Source of the DNA: Pohlia nutans
Lineage: Eukaryota; Streptophyta; Bryopsida; Bryales; Mniaceae
DNA: 64,000 nucleotides
Reading direction: 5' to 3'
NCBI GenBank assembly: GCA_022496805.1
Contig: CM040102.1
Coordinates: 18,135,955 to 18,199,954 of the forward strand
Shown: in pieces, positions 37,049 through 48,693 of the stretch
Numbering within the stretch: position 1 is the first letter of the stretch
Layout of the letters: every line of letters starts with the position of its first letter
The notes under the pieces: generated by a model
What the model saw: only the letters and a program-made list of their open reading frames with translations
Database searches by the model: none
What the model was told of the DNA's origin: nothing
Position numbers and translations under genes: made by a program

Positions 37049-37834
37049 TCTTTTTATCCTTATATTTATTTAAAAAATGAAGGCAAAAGATGACAAAATA
37101 AGTTAGAAGGTTTGCCTCAGAGAAAAGATTGTATCACCACTCACAAAATTGCACGTACAGTGGTACAATATCAACCTCTTTAAAAATACTCAATCAATAT
37201 CTTAATGAGACACAACATTTTGATCAATCATACCAAGTATTACTTTCCAAAATTAGAATGTTGAATTTTGGTGAATATTTAAGGAGTTTATAGAGTTTAC
37301 ACTTTAGAATTTTTTTTAAACTATTATAGATAGATTTCAAACTTAAAATTGAATATATGTGTAGGTTATTTAAAAGTAAACGTTTTTCTTGTTAGAAGAA
37401 AGTGCCAAAAAATGATACATTTTCATATAAATCAAGTGGTTTAAAGATTGTCACCTACTACATGTGACAAATCAAAACTCTACAACTATTGCATGTAAAG
37501 CGATACTAAATTTGTTTCTAAAATATTCAAATAAATCTTCACAAAAATAACAATTTGATCAATCACACAATTTTTTACTTTTCAAAAACAAAATGTTTAT
37601 TTTTGGTGAGCTTTTAAAGAGTTTTTTGGTGTTCGATCTTAAAAACTATTTAAATAGCATCATTGATAATTTTTAATATTTAATTAGACACATGTATAAA
37701 TAACTTAGGAATAAGCATCTTTATGGTATGATTTATTTTTATTTTTAAAGTTGTTGGATTACGTATAAATCTGGTAAACCAATGAGTGTTTTCTACTACA
37801 TATGACTACTCAAAATCCTACAACTATTTGATTG
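37049..37834. other. AT-rich spacer with an internal duplication
   Basis: Two related segments (about 37,190-37,460 and 37,510-37,830) share TCAATC(A)AC(A)..TTTTACTTT(T)C(C)AAAA, AGGAGTTT/AAGAGTTTT and CTACTACAT(G)TGAC phrases. No gene is seen. Confidence 0.4.
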
Positions 37835-38416
37835 TTAACCCCTAAGCGCTCAACCATGCATATTTTGTTGTTTTGCATCATGTACGGATTTGAAGTTCAT
37901 TTTCTCATCCATTATGCACTTTTTGGAGTGTGATTTTTTTATTGAAACTTTTATGGGAAGTTAGCTCCGTGCGCGAGTGATCCAATTAGAAAGGGGATGA
38001 TTTGTGAAATTTTTATGCCTCGTTTCATATTGGAGTGTTCCACCCAAAATTTCCCAGATTTTAATTTAAAAGTGCTCTTGAAAAATTCAACTACTAAAAT
38101 TAAGCAACCAAAAATCTCCAAAAACCACTACACTTAGAGTATTACATTTCAACCCATCACAACAAATTTCATTATTAAATTGTCAATATCTTATTCGTAA
38201 TCGTATTACAAAAGGGTGTTAAATTTTAAGTTTCAAATTTGATACCAAAATATTGGTGATAGCGAACACAAATCAAATCGTATGGATAGAATCTAAAATG
38301 CATAATGTACAACTTTTATTAATTCATCAACTTGAATTTGTCCCTCTTACTGCATTTTATAATGCATCTTTGAAAAATTGCCAAATTTGAAAAGGGTGAG
38401 AACATTTAGGGCTTAA
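37835..38416 (+). mobile_element. TTAA-bounded MITE, family F
   Basis: The left end is TTAA-CCCCTAAGCGCTCAACC and the right end GGTGAGAACATTTAGGGC-TTAA. The inverted ends match at most positions. It is 582 bp and has no coding frame. Confidence 0.7.
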
Positions 38417-38832
38417 GTCTTTTCACTTATATTGAACAAACTCAAAACATTCCAAAAGAAATCCAATATTTTAATCGAAAATAAAATTCACAATAAAAAT
38501 TCTCATGGGAAAAAAATCATTATAATATATATTTTTTGGAAAAACATAGTGAGTGAAAGTGCTACAAAATATAGCATAGATCTTAACCCACAAAGCTTGT
38601 AAATGCAATAGAATGCACATTATTTATAATCTTTTTAATTTAAAAAGTAAGCTATAAACTAGAGTTGATAAGCTTCACTTACGAAACTTTATATTGGAGG
38701 TCTTGAATGATCACAAAGATATGTTTTAATTTACTACAAACTTTATGGGTTTAATGGAGAGGCGACAATGTTTCTTAGGGGCATTGTACAATAATGACTG
38801 CAGGTTTTCTTCAAATACTTGCACAACTCAAG

Positions 38833-39402
38833 TTAATCCCTAAACGTACCAGGGTGTCCCTGGAATTTACGATTTGAAAAAAATCATCATAAAGTACTAT
38901 TTAGAAGAATAGTTTGGAATTGATATACAAATGAAAGTTAAATTTTAAATTCAACCCGTACAGTTTGATTCACTGATACAATTACCAATATTTAATTATA
39001 AAATTGAAATTGAAAATAAATTCTTCTTTCTAAATTTGATTACAAACAAAATTTTAATATTTTTTGAGTAAAATTTGTTGAAATGAATTTGAAATGAGAT
39101 ACTTTTAAAAGTGGTGGTTCTTTGAAATTTGTGTTCTTTAAATATATGACCTCATTTTTGCAAGGCTGCACAACCAATGCAATTTTCGCTTGGTCAACAA
39201 CTTGACATCTTTTTACATTTGGAATTTTTTTTTAAAAAACATGTACTCAAGATCACTAAATCCAACCATTTGATAGGAAAAAAAATTCGTGAAGTATCTC
39301 CAACAAATTGAATGACTTACATACACGCATTGATGAGGACGTAGAGTGAATTTGAATTTGTTAATCGATCAGAAACTGAACGTTGTGACGTTTAGGGGTT
39401 AG
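38833..39402 (+). mobile_element. TTAA-bounded MITE, family D copy 2
   Basis: The sequence follows 32,786-33,373 along its length (ACCAGGGTGTCCCTGGAATT start, GACGTTTAGGGG end). The right target reads TTAG. The left hairpin is identical to copy 1, and the right hairpin is TCAG-AAA-CTGA. Confidence 0.8.
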
Positions 39403-39865
39403 GGAGTGAGCTATGGTGGTAGGTTTTACTTACTTCACTGAAATAGTGTGTTGAATAGAGAAATGTTCAACATATACCTAAAGTTGTAATTATTTTTGAC
39501 ATAAATTAATTATATTATGTCAAAAAGAAGTGCCACATGTCATTTTGTGATTAGTTTAAAGTGACATCGACCTCAAAATTTGATGTGGAAATTCAATTTT
39601 GACCCTGGACTGTCAAATCAGGCCCTTTGTGTCCGAGATGTGTGTTTGACAATATGAACAATGTCAGTTGACTGACTCACTATGAGTATAGAATACATCT
39701 TTTCAATGGTGTTTGTAGCAAACTTTTGTAGGTTGAAGCAACAGTACAAATAAGTATTGCTTACAAGTGGGCAACCTAAAAGAGTAATTCTTACAAAGGA
39801 ACATGTGTGCAGAACATTAGCCCCGTCTCTAGAACCACGGTGGTCATAAAACGATTGAGGATTCA

Positions 39866-40076
39866 TGGTCTTAAAATGACAAATTTAAACGATCATATTG
39901 TGAAAAATATAATTTAAATGGGATCAAATTTTATATCTTTGGAATCAGTGAAGAACACTGCATGTGTTGGTCAATAAACAAATAAATTTGAACAAAGGAA
40001 GTCTATGTAAGACTTATTTAAAATTGCTGCAAAGACAGGAGGCCCCTTCGGGGCTTTATGGTCCTTTAGGGGTTAA
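39866..40076 (+). mobile_element. TTAA-bounded MITE, family B copy 5 (left end eroded)
   Basis: The right end GGTCCTTTAGGGG-TTAA is intact. The left CCCC end is missing, but the GATTCATGGT, GATCATATTGTGAAAAA and GTAAGACTTA boxes place it in family B. The hairpin inside the right end is GCCCC-TTC-GGGGC. Confidence 0.7.
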
Positions 40077-40549
40077 TGCATGGGGATAAAATTGCCCCCT
40101 ATCTTGTTCAATTGGGGGCCCACCTAAAAAAACGACTCCCTCCTCCTATGGTTTTTTATTTTCAAGTAAGCTCCCTATGGTAATATAAAGCCGTAGCTCC
40201 CAAATTTGTAAATTTTTTCCAAAAGAACCCCTACGGTGCCCAAAATAGAAATTCCATGGAAAGGAGAGGGTGGATGACTAGTGCCCGAGCCCAAACCGGC
40301 CAGGGTTCTAGAGATGGGTGAACATTAGAATGCCGAAAACTAAAGCATACAAAACTCACCACTCTTACAAGTGAATGAAAAATATAGCCTGTAACTTATA
40401 GCCATTCAATATTTCTTACAATTGAGTTAACCAAAAATAGAAGGGGAGTTGAAGAGGAGTCAGAGAGGAGTCTCCTCTCTATAGATAAATTTTCTAACAT
40501 TCATTGTTCATGAATAGTTCCCATGGTTGGGGCACTTGGCTTGGAAGAG

Positions 40550-40691
40550 CGAATGTTAATTAATAAATGTTAATAATAAATATGATGAATCCAACCGTAC
40601 AGATGTTATCTCTGTACATCAACTCCATTTTTGTTTTTCATCAACCATTTTATAACAAGTGTTTGAAAACAGTGATGAATCGGGACCTTAA
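40550..40691 (-). mobile_element. TTAA-bounded MITE, family C copy 3 (truncated)
   Basis: Only the left 140 bp of the family is present, inverted. It includes GATGAATCCAACCGTACAG, ATCAACTCCATTTTTGTTTT and CATTTTATAACAAG, ending TCGGGACC-TTAA. The final TTAA is shared with the element beginning at 40,688. Confidence 0.7.
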
Positions 40692-41251
40692 CCCCTAAAC
40701 GTACACGCATCCAGTTATTGGATGTTTGTTGGTCAAATCCAATTTTGATCTCGAAGATGATTTCTTTTGCCAATACACTCAACAGAGAAAATGAAGTTTA
40801 TCAAGTCTAGTTTGCACTCCACTTTTCAAATCTTAAAAATTTCATGTATTGAGTAAGTTATTTCTTTTGCAAGTTTTGCAGCTCAAGCTCTGAATACACT
40901 ACATGGGACGTTTATTTTTTGAATTTCAAAATTCAACTAGTTTTTTTTTTATGGAAAACATATCAATGATATCATGTGATTCTCCATTGTGATTTGCATC
41001 TCATCCAAAAATTAATCAATTTTTTGAAGTCCTTTTTGTAATTAAAATGAATTTATGAAGTATTTGACTTAAAAATTTGTAAAAAAATCATATTAAATCA
41101 GAAAAATCTGAAAATTTCAGGACTTATAGGAAACACTTAATTTCATGCATGAAAATATTACAAAATATAATTTGATTATTCTTCAAGGCTTAATTTTGTA
41201 TAATTTTGTAGTTTGACTTTTCCAGAAAGGACTGGTACGTTTAAGGGTTAA
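40688..41251 (+). mobile_element. TTAA-bounded MITE, family G
   Basis: The left end is TTAA-CCCCTAAACGTACACG and the right end GGTACGTTTAAGGG-TTAA. A hairpin CATCCA-GTTAT-TGGATG follows the left end, and CCAG...CTGG lies inside the right end. It is 564 bp without coding sequence. Confidence 0.8.
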
Positions 41252-41337
41252 AGGATTAATTACAAATTCGCTCCACTCTTCTGTTCCAAATACAACAAAA
41301 TCTGTGGTACCACACTCTATTTGCGGTGATTGACTTA

Positions 41338-41631
41338 AGGTCGAGGCACCTAAAACCGATAACTTAAGCTACCTACACTATTTCTGGACTAGCCATTAAT
41401 AAGGTGATATTTTTCCCGGGGTGGAAGTTAGTTTTCGTGGAGAATGCAAATTTGTCCATGAATTATTTCCCAATATTGAAATTTGTACAATTTTTCAAAG
41501 TGAAAAGTACTTTGGGACCCAAAACCGATAATATGCTCTAATGTACAAATGAGGTACATCTTTTCTTTCAAAATCTAGAAATTAGGCCTGATCGGTTTTA
41601 GGTACCTGGTCGGTTTTAGGTGCCTCGACCT
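41338..41631. mobile_element. TA-flanked MITE, AGGTCGAGGCACC family copy 2
   Basis: It is 294 bp, almost the same as 26,613-26,906, with TA at 41,336-41,337 and 41,632-41,633. High similarity between two copies 15 kb apart suggests comparatively recent movement. Confidence 0.85.
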
Positions 41632-41931
41632 TAATGTAGCGATCAGGCGCTCGTGTCAAAATTAAAGAAAGAGAAGAAATCCGTGGTACTACAACTGTCA
41701 GATGCCAAATTCCTGGTCTAAAAAGCCCCAGATGCTTCACACTGAATCTGGGTTCTGCCATACTCGGAAGCTCAGCAGTCTGTGACTCTGTGAGTATCAT
41801 ACAACCCCAAATGTCAACCGGTTTTAAATATCATTACACAAATGTCAACTAATTTTAAAACATTTTTACAGTACCTAAGTTACACTCGCCTTCGGCAAGT
41901 TCGGTTTCCGTCACTTGTGCACAGAAGTTAA

Positions 41932-42444
41932 GGGGCGGTTTACACTAAGGACCAAGAGCCATGACCAAGAAAATTAAATCATTTTCATAGTCATGGCTCT
42001 TGGCCAAGAGCCGTGACCATGAAAAATCAAAAATGGATTTTTGAGTGGCTTGGTCACTCTTGTAGTGTAAAGTGGATTTGGATCGGGACAACTTTGGGCT
42101 GATTTTTTTAATATAAATCCCAACGATCAACAATAACGTCAAGAAATCGGGAAAAAAAATTATAAAATAAAAAAATTTCGGCCAATGGCTGATTTTCAGC
42201 CTTACGGCTCCCTTGATTTCCGTTGAGTCGAGCACTTTTCCTCGACTCAACAGAAAACCCGTTGGACCATGGCACATTATCCAAATGGCAGATTTTAGTA
42301 GTATTAGGGGACCTCAAAGTTAGTGGTCATTCTCCTTTTTTCAAGGTAGTGTAAAGTCAAATGGGACCAAGAGTTTCTTTTAGGCCAATCACAGATTTTA
42401 GAATTCCATGGTCATGGCTCTTGGTCCTTAGTGTAAACCGCCCC
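41932..42444. mobile_element. 513-bp PIF/Harbinger-like MITE with TAA duplication
   Basis: The ends GGGGCGGTTTACACTAAGGA are inverted and remain matched for about 37 bp. TAA flanks both sides (41,929-41,931 and 42,445-42,447), the target duplication typical of PIF/Harbinger. The left part has a second palindrome (CATGGCTCTTGG-CCAAGAGCCGTG at about 41,993-42,016). No coding frame is evident. Confidence 0.75.
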
Positions 42445-42449
42445 TAAGA

Positions 42450-43029
42450 TAACATTTATGTAACAGTAAGTTATAACGTTTATGTAACATTAACATTTGT
42501 AACATTAACGTGGTGTTATAACTTAACTTGTGTTACATTGACATGTCACTTGTGTTACAAAAGTTAAGTTATCACCACTTACTTACGTTATCACAACTTA
42601 CGTTATAACTTACATGTTATCTTAACATTTATGTAACATTAATTTTTGTAGTTAACAGTTAAGTTATAACTTACCAGCGATTCCGAAAGTTTTTGGGATT
42701 TTCCACCAGAGAATCTCCTCCTCTTTCAAGAAGAGACCAATTTGTCCACATGAAACATTGATTTCATTTTGCAAATTTTAAATTGTTCCTTCTTCTTTTA
42801 AAACCCCCTCCAAATTGAAATTTCCTTCGGTGAATTTCACTCAAACCCAAATTTGCATCCAATAAAACTCCCTAATGTTAAAACGTTTCCAGTTTAGGAT
42901 GTATTCTAGAGTTTTGAAATGCATTTTAGATAATGACACAGTGTGAGGGTTATTTAGGCCACGGGGCCTACCAACAACACTCTTACGGACGAACGGGCTC
43001 TTTATTCACGCCGGTTATAGTACTGGAGT

Positions 43030-43074
<45 letters not shown>

Positions 43075-44160
43075 GTATATGAGGGTTGTCATCTTATACC
43101 ACTCAATAAGATGTAATTGAAAAGTAAAACATGTTGTCCTATCGAATAAAATAAAGAGGTAGTATGTAGGATAAAGCAGAAGGGTTGTTTTCTTGTTCAC
43201 CATTTCTATATCTCATTTTTCTTTTTGTTTCCTACCCGAGTTCGACACGGAGGTGTGCTGTAAACTAGTTGTGTTTGGGTTTTTAGTGCGTGCTCTTCTG
43301 ATGTGTCTTTGTATAGTTGGACCTTGTATTGTGTGCAACTTTTCAGTGGGTTTTTGTTCCTAGTGTAAGCAAATGATTAGACTTCCTTCTCGCAATAAAA
43401 GGGCTCCCTTTGTTTGTGTCAAAATAAAAATAAAAATGATTAGAGTTTTCCGCAAACTCATACAGGTTCCGACCCTTACTTTGCCAATTTCCTTGGAATT
43501 CGAAAATTGGCCCGTGGTGGGCTGTGAGGGGCTGTCAGTGACTGATTTTTCTACTTCAGTGAATGAGCTACCCACTCCATGTAGATACGTGTCAAGCCAA
43601 GGAAGCTCATGTGACAGAGCATCCACGAGAATAGAAACTGAGGTTGGGAAGTTTTTGGGCACCGTTTTTGGTGTCTTCAAACTTTAGACCTCTAGTTTAT
43701 TTAGAGCATCTGACATGTCTACTTTTATTGTGTTCTCAACCTCTCTTTTCATAATCTGTGGTCCAGTCACCCTACTTTCCAGCACTTTGCGGATAACTCT
43801 ATTAGGCGTAAATTTTGGCCTTTGGAATTAGCACCACACGCACTACCTGCAAAAAAAGAGTAGCATAGTTCCCAATGGAACGACCTGTGAGTGGTGGCGA
43901 TGCTCTGAATATTCCCAATCGGAGCCAGATCCTGCATTCTGGGAGACCGACCTCGATCCATGGTAACTGAACGTAACTATCGATCAGGTAAGTTACTTAC
44001 CACCAGTGATAACTTCACTTAGAATATGCGAGAATCACTTACCACTGTACCGATCTATCCATCACTACAGTACCGATTGTTACATGACACCACGTCTTCC
44101 TTTTCGTGAGCAGCACTTGACAGTAATAACTTAACTTACTACGCGGTTGTTGGGCGGTAA
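42450..44160. other. Spacer upstream of GDP-mannose dehydratase
   Basis: The first 220 bp are a degenerate tandem of GTTATAACTTA/TGTAACATTA phrases (42,450-42,680). The remainder has a CT/TA microsatellite and no supported gene. Two antisense open frames of about 105 codons at 43,360-43,690 mirror each other and look non-coding. Confidence 0.4.
43030..43076 (+). repeat. (CT)n(AT)n compound microsatellite
   Basis: About ten CT units run into about eleven AT units. It is a simple-sequence repeat. Confidence 0.9.
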
Positions 44161-44171
44161 ACTTGGTGCTG

Positions 44172-44177
44172 TATAAA
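44172..44177 (+). promoter_or_regulatory. Probable TATA box of the GDP-mannose dehydratase gene
   Basis: TATAAA in GCTGTATAAAGGAAC lies about 790 bp before the ATG. Downstream, AAAGGTAAGC at about 44,395 and TTGTGCAG at about 44,919 would bound a 5'UTR intron of roughly 525 bp. That leaves a start site near 44,200 and a first untranslated exon of about 190 bp. Confidence 0.5.
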
Positions 44178-44962
44178 GGAACACGCTGCATCTGGGGACA
44201 GAGATCCCTGACTCCTGCGTTTCGTTGCGCGCTAAAAACCCAGCCTAGCTAGCGCTGACAGTCCACGCACAATATTCAACTTCGGTGCCGCTTGTTTGTC
44301 GATCACTCTCTCCCAGATCTAGATCTGAAACCTCCTCCTCGTCTCCTTCCCAAGTGGCTTCAGACGCCACATTTCATTTCGTTTCAAGCATCAAAGGTAA
44401 GCATGGATTGACTGCCCTTGACTTGTTGTTGAAGAAAACTGACACGCTCTGTTGATAATTGAAATTTCCCGGTACATCACTGGATCCGGCCAACTAGTGT
44501 TGCAGGGATTCACCGAATGCATTGAACGATCCTCCGAAGTGCAACGCCTTCGAGATCGGGAAGCAAATTTGGTCTAGATCAAAATGCAGTCTAGATGTAG
44601 ATTCTAATTTTCAATATTTCTCTGTTCTCTGTGATCTAAAGTTATGAGGGGTGTTAAGGGTTTGTACAGTGTGGTTAACTAATGGGTTCTAGTACAAGTC
44701 ATAGCTCGAGTAAACGTATGTTTTTTGGTCTCCAGTTTGTTTTAGTCTCGTGCTGAAAAGACATCAAAATGACAGATCAGTGGGATCCTGGATTAAAGGG
44801 TCGTAGTAATCTTGAGCTCGTTTGATAATACGGCGTTTTAACAGTCTAAGCATGTTCGTCTATCGATTTGAATGGAGGTTTGAAACTTTTGTGTTTTCGC
44901 AACGAATGATTGAGTTGTGCAGCTAGCTAGCTAGGCGGGGTGATCGAGGTGGGATTCGATCG

Positions 44963-47084
44963 ATGGCGGGGGCTGGAGGTGGTGAGATGAAGAAGGCGCT
45001 GATCACGGGGATCACAGGGCAAGACGGGTCGTACCTGACGGAGCTGCTGCTGTCGAAGGGGTACGAGGTGCACGGCATCATCCGGCGGTCGTCGAACTTC
45101 AACACGCAGCGGCTGGAGCACGTGTACGTCGACCCGCACCAGTCGAGCGCGCGCATGAAGCTGCACTACGGCGACCTGTCGGACGCGTCGGCGCTCCGCA
45201 AGTGGGTGGACTCCATCTGCCCCGACGAGGTCTACAACCTGGGCGCGCAATCCCACGTCGGCGTCTCCTTCGAGAATCCCGACTACACCGCCGACGTCGT
45301 TGCCACCGGCGCCCTCCGCCTCCTCGAAGCCGTGCGCATCCACATCGAATCCACCGGCCGACAGGTACCCCAGCCCAACGCTTGAATTAATCTTCCACAC
45401 AATAAAAGACGTTATATCTTAGAATCATTTCTTTGTTCCTGAAGGATTCATTCATTGATCGAGAACCCCTTTAAAGTGTTTACATCCTACATCATGTATG
45501 CCAAGTTGTTAGACTAGTTTTTGGTAGATCCTCTAAGTGCTTCCAATGAGGAGAAGAAATTAATGGGGGTCATAAATTTCATAAAGAGCCACGTACACTG
45601 TTGCCTTGAACACCACGTACACTTTGCATCATCATGGAAGGTTGAATAACCTATTACCACCACTGACACCTAAAACCACCAACTTCTACACCCCTCTTTG
45701 ACTTCAGGAAGGAAATGTATACTTTCATTACATGACTTATGCATGAATTGCTCAAAAGTTAACTCATGTACTGACAACTTACATTTCCTCCCTAAAATGA
45801 AGGTATGGTGTAGAAGTTGGTGGTTTTAGGTTCGTGGTGGTTTTAGGTACCTCTACTTTAGATTCACTATAACAGGACGTGCATATTTTAACACTTTTAT
45901 GACACTTTTATGACACTTGTAGGACGGAAAAAAAACAGCTGGGTCCTTCTTTTTTTCTTAACATGTCATAAAATTTATTTTTGGAGAGGATTTAATCTGT
46001 TACAAAAGTGTTACGAAAATGTCATTAATGAATATACAAATAGTTTTAAGGTGGGAACACCCAAAATCGCACTTGATCCAAAATCGTTTTCTGCCCAGTT
46101 CTAGATTGTACTTTTTGCCTATTTACTGCTAGACTAGATGGCAATTTTAGATCATCTACTAATGAAACTCTGACCCCTTATAACTTTTCTATACAATATC
46201 CAAATCATGCATTCTTTGGTGCGCTGGAATCCTCTTGAACTTGCTCACAATAACATTAAGGAATTTGACAATTCTAAAAATAGCAAGTAGGCACAACAGT
46301 TAAAGTGGCGATTTTAGGTGTTACTACCTTAGGACTCCTTGAAAGAAGAGCATCATGTTGTGTTCGCACGCTTCAACCAGCATGAGAAAGCGAGAAATGT
46401 ATTTTGAGAAGTGCAAATGTTCAGGTGAAATACTACCAAGCGGGGTCATCAGAGATGTACGGCGCGACTCCGCCGCCGCAAGACGAGACGACGGTGTTCC
46501 ACCCGCGGTCGCCCTACGCGGTAGCGAAGGTAGCGGCGCACTTCTACACGGTGAACTACCGGGAGGCCTACGGGATGTTCGCGTGCAACGGCATCCTGTT
46601 CAATCACGAGTCGCCCCGGCGCGGCGAGAATTTCGTGACGCGCAAGATCACGCGCGCCATCGGCCGCATCAAGGTGGGCCTGCAGAAGAAGCTGTTCCTG
46701 GGCAACCTGAAGGCGTCTCGCGACTGGGGCTTCGCCGGGGATTACGTGGAAGGCATGTGGCTCATGTTGCAGCAGGAGAAGCCGGATGACTACGTCCTTG
46801 CCACTGAGGATTCCTACACTGTCGAAGAGTTTCTGGAGGAGTCCTTCGGCTACGTTGGCCTCAACTGGAAGGATCACGTGGAGATCGACCCTCGCTACTT
46901 CCGCCCCTCCGAAGTTGATAACCTCCGCGGCTCCGCTGCGAAAGCGAAGAAGCTCCTGGGATGGCAGCCCAAGGTGCAGTTCAAGCAACTGGTCGCCATG
47001 ATGGTCGATGCCGACTTGGAAAAAGCCAAGCGCGAGAAGGTGCTCGTGGATGCTGGTTTCATGGATTCGCATCAACAGCCTTGA
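44963..47084 (+). CDS. GMD: GDP-mannose 4,6-dehydratase, 353 aa
   Basis: This cytosolic NADP-dependent enzyme converts GDP-D-mannose to GDP-4-keto-6-deoxymannose, the first step to GDP-L-fucose for cell-wall polysaccharides and glycoproteins. Two exons, 44963-45364 and 46425-47084, join in phase 0. The short-chain dehydrogenase layout is clear: nucleotide motif GITGQDGSY with G16, G19 and G22, [10 protein letters not shown] after strand 2, catalytic S142 and E144 in GSSEMY, and YxxxK as Y165/K169. [16 protein letters not shown] and [13 protein letters not shown] are substrate-site blocks typical of GMD. The C-terminus ([17 protein letters not shown]) matches plant MUR1/GMD1 closely. The length is slightly below the usual 360-370 because the N-terminus is short. 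The ATG at 44963 is the first in frame. The intron holds two MITEs. The exons are strikingly GC-rich compared with everything around. A partial copy of the 3' end follows. Confidence 0.97.
45650..45861. mobile_element. Eroded TA-type MITE in the GMD intron
   Basis: CACCTAAAACCACCAACTTC on the left and its inverse on the right form an inverted pair, with the right side ending GGTACCTCTACTTTA. The left terminus is degraded, so no flank duplication can be read. The motif style matches the AGGTCGAGGCACCTAAAACC family. Confidence 0.55.
46049..46329. mobile_element. TA-flanked MITE in the GMD intron
   Basis: The ends are AGGTGGGAACACCCAAAATC and GATTTTAGGTGTTACTACCT, flanked by TA (46,047-46,048 and 46,330-46,331). 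It is 281 bp and sits about 95 bp before the 3' splice site of the intron. Confidence 0.75.
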
Positions 47085-47503
47085 AGCTTTTCTATCTTCT
47101 GTACGTAATCGAATATTGATGACCAGTTGCTGCGGGAGAAGATGATCGAATAGCTTGAATGTTCATCAATCTTCTGTGAGTGTAGTTGGCGTAATCGAGA
47201 GAGATGATGCTGTGCGAGATAACTGTGATGCTCTTGGTGGAGCACGTACTTTCTATTGACATGACAGGATGTAAGTAATCTCATGGTTTGCCGAAGAGAT
47301 TGAACTTACAGTGTTAGTAACTTCTTTAGGAAAATTATTTTAGCGGAACAGACTGTTGTAGTTCTATTCCGCTTAGTTTCTTCCTACACATATTACTGTT
47401 TACTGTACTAATCTTACGACACGTTCAGGTTCACATTGGACTTGGAAATTATCAACCTCATTCTTTTAATATCATTATAGTGCAAATTCAGTTTCCTTCA
47501 TTA

Positions 47504-47892
47504 TAAAGTGCTTGTGGATGCTGGCTTCGTGGATTCGCATCAACAGCCTTGATAGCTTGAATCTAACATATAGTTGACGTAATAGAGAGAGATGATTGAT
47601 GACTGATGCTGTGCGAGAGAATTTATATGCTTCTTGTGATCGATGTGGAGCACGTCTTACTTTTTATTGACAGGAATACAGGATGTAAGTAATCTTATGG
47701 GTTGCCGAAGAGATTGAAATTCTGTTATTAGCTTCTTTAGGAAAATTATTAGGTCTTTGATTAATTCTGCTTAGTTTCTTTCTATAGATGATGTTTACTG
47801 TAATCTCACAATACATTCCAGTTCGCATTGGACTTGGAAGTTAACCTCATTCTTTTAGTATAATTATAGTGCAACTGTTTCCTTCATCTTTG
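47504..47892 (+). pseudogene. Tandem partial duplicate of the GMD 3' end
   Basis: The segment repeats 47,036-47,503 with substitutions and small deletions. It retains the last 15 codons of GMD in frame ([15 protein letters not shown] then a stop, with M changed to V) followed by the same 3' flank (GATGCTGTGCGAGA, TGCCGAAGAGATTGAA, AGCTTCTTTAGGAAAATTATT). Without the rest of the gene it cannot be functional as coding sequence. It might supply an alternative polyadenylation region. Confidence 0.8.
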
Positions 47893-48693
47893 AGGCGATA
47901 TATGGGATTTTGACTTTTTGTGCAATCCAATGTGATTAATTAATGTACAGTACATTTCTGTACAGATATGTAACATTCGTCACTTTGTTGTCTAAATTAC
48001 ATTTCTATCCCATTTTAAAAAGTTGCAAATCAGGGTTAGGTTTTTGGGAAGAACCAGCCTCGGTCGGACACTCTTTTTTGAACTCATCCGGTTTAATAGT
48101 TAGTCATAAGGGGATCTAAACCAATCGAAATGTACCATGTGCACTATTTCTTAAGAATTGAATATTGGGTATTTCCCCTTAGTACTTGTATATTCAAGTA
48201 CGCAAGTGTTTGTCAACTTGTAACTGTCTAACTGTTGATTCTCCTCGTTCATTTGTGAAAAAAACCTGGTCTAATTTAAGATTTAGAAACAGACGGGATA
48301 TAACCAAGATAAATAACGGGTGACTGGTTGGCGATGGGAGTATGGATAATATAGAAAAGTCACAAATATTCTCCTGGACACAGGTGAGGTTTAGGCTACC
48401 AAGAGTTGTATTTTTTAGTTTTCCCTTTGCTAAGTAGCTTGGCAGAATCAGTTTTAATTAAATATCTACAGTGCAAATGGAATGCATACATGTAAGAAAG
48501 TGAAGCAACGCAAAAATAAAAAGGAACTTTCTTGCAGTAAAGGGTTCCCTTTATTTGTGTCAAAAAAAAATAAAAAAATAAAAAGGAACATTTGGAAATT
48601 TATGGCGGGAAAGTGCATGCATTCGGTGGTCAACAATGCTTGCATATAGAGAAACACAAGTGCAGTAACAAGGGTTGGTGTGAATGTGCCATG
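47893..48693. other. Spacer after the GMD duplicate
   Basis: No supported gene. TAATTAATGTACAGTACATTTCTGTACAG near 47,940 is a local palindromic stretch. CCCTTTATTTGTGTCAAAA at 48,547 also occurs near 43,407. Otherwise unremarkable. Confidence 0.35.

Noticed and set aside
43360..43687. Antisense pair of frames of about 105 codons
   Set aside because: No domain, no splice context, and both strands are equally open, which suggests composition rather than coding.
46449..47075. 208-codon open frame antisense to GMD exon 2, and a 157-codon frame antisense to exon 1 (44,927-45,400)
   Set aside because: They mirror the GC-rich sense codons of a confidently identified gene. Residue composition (Arg, Val, His, Leu) is what reverse reading of such codons gives.
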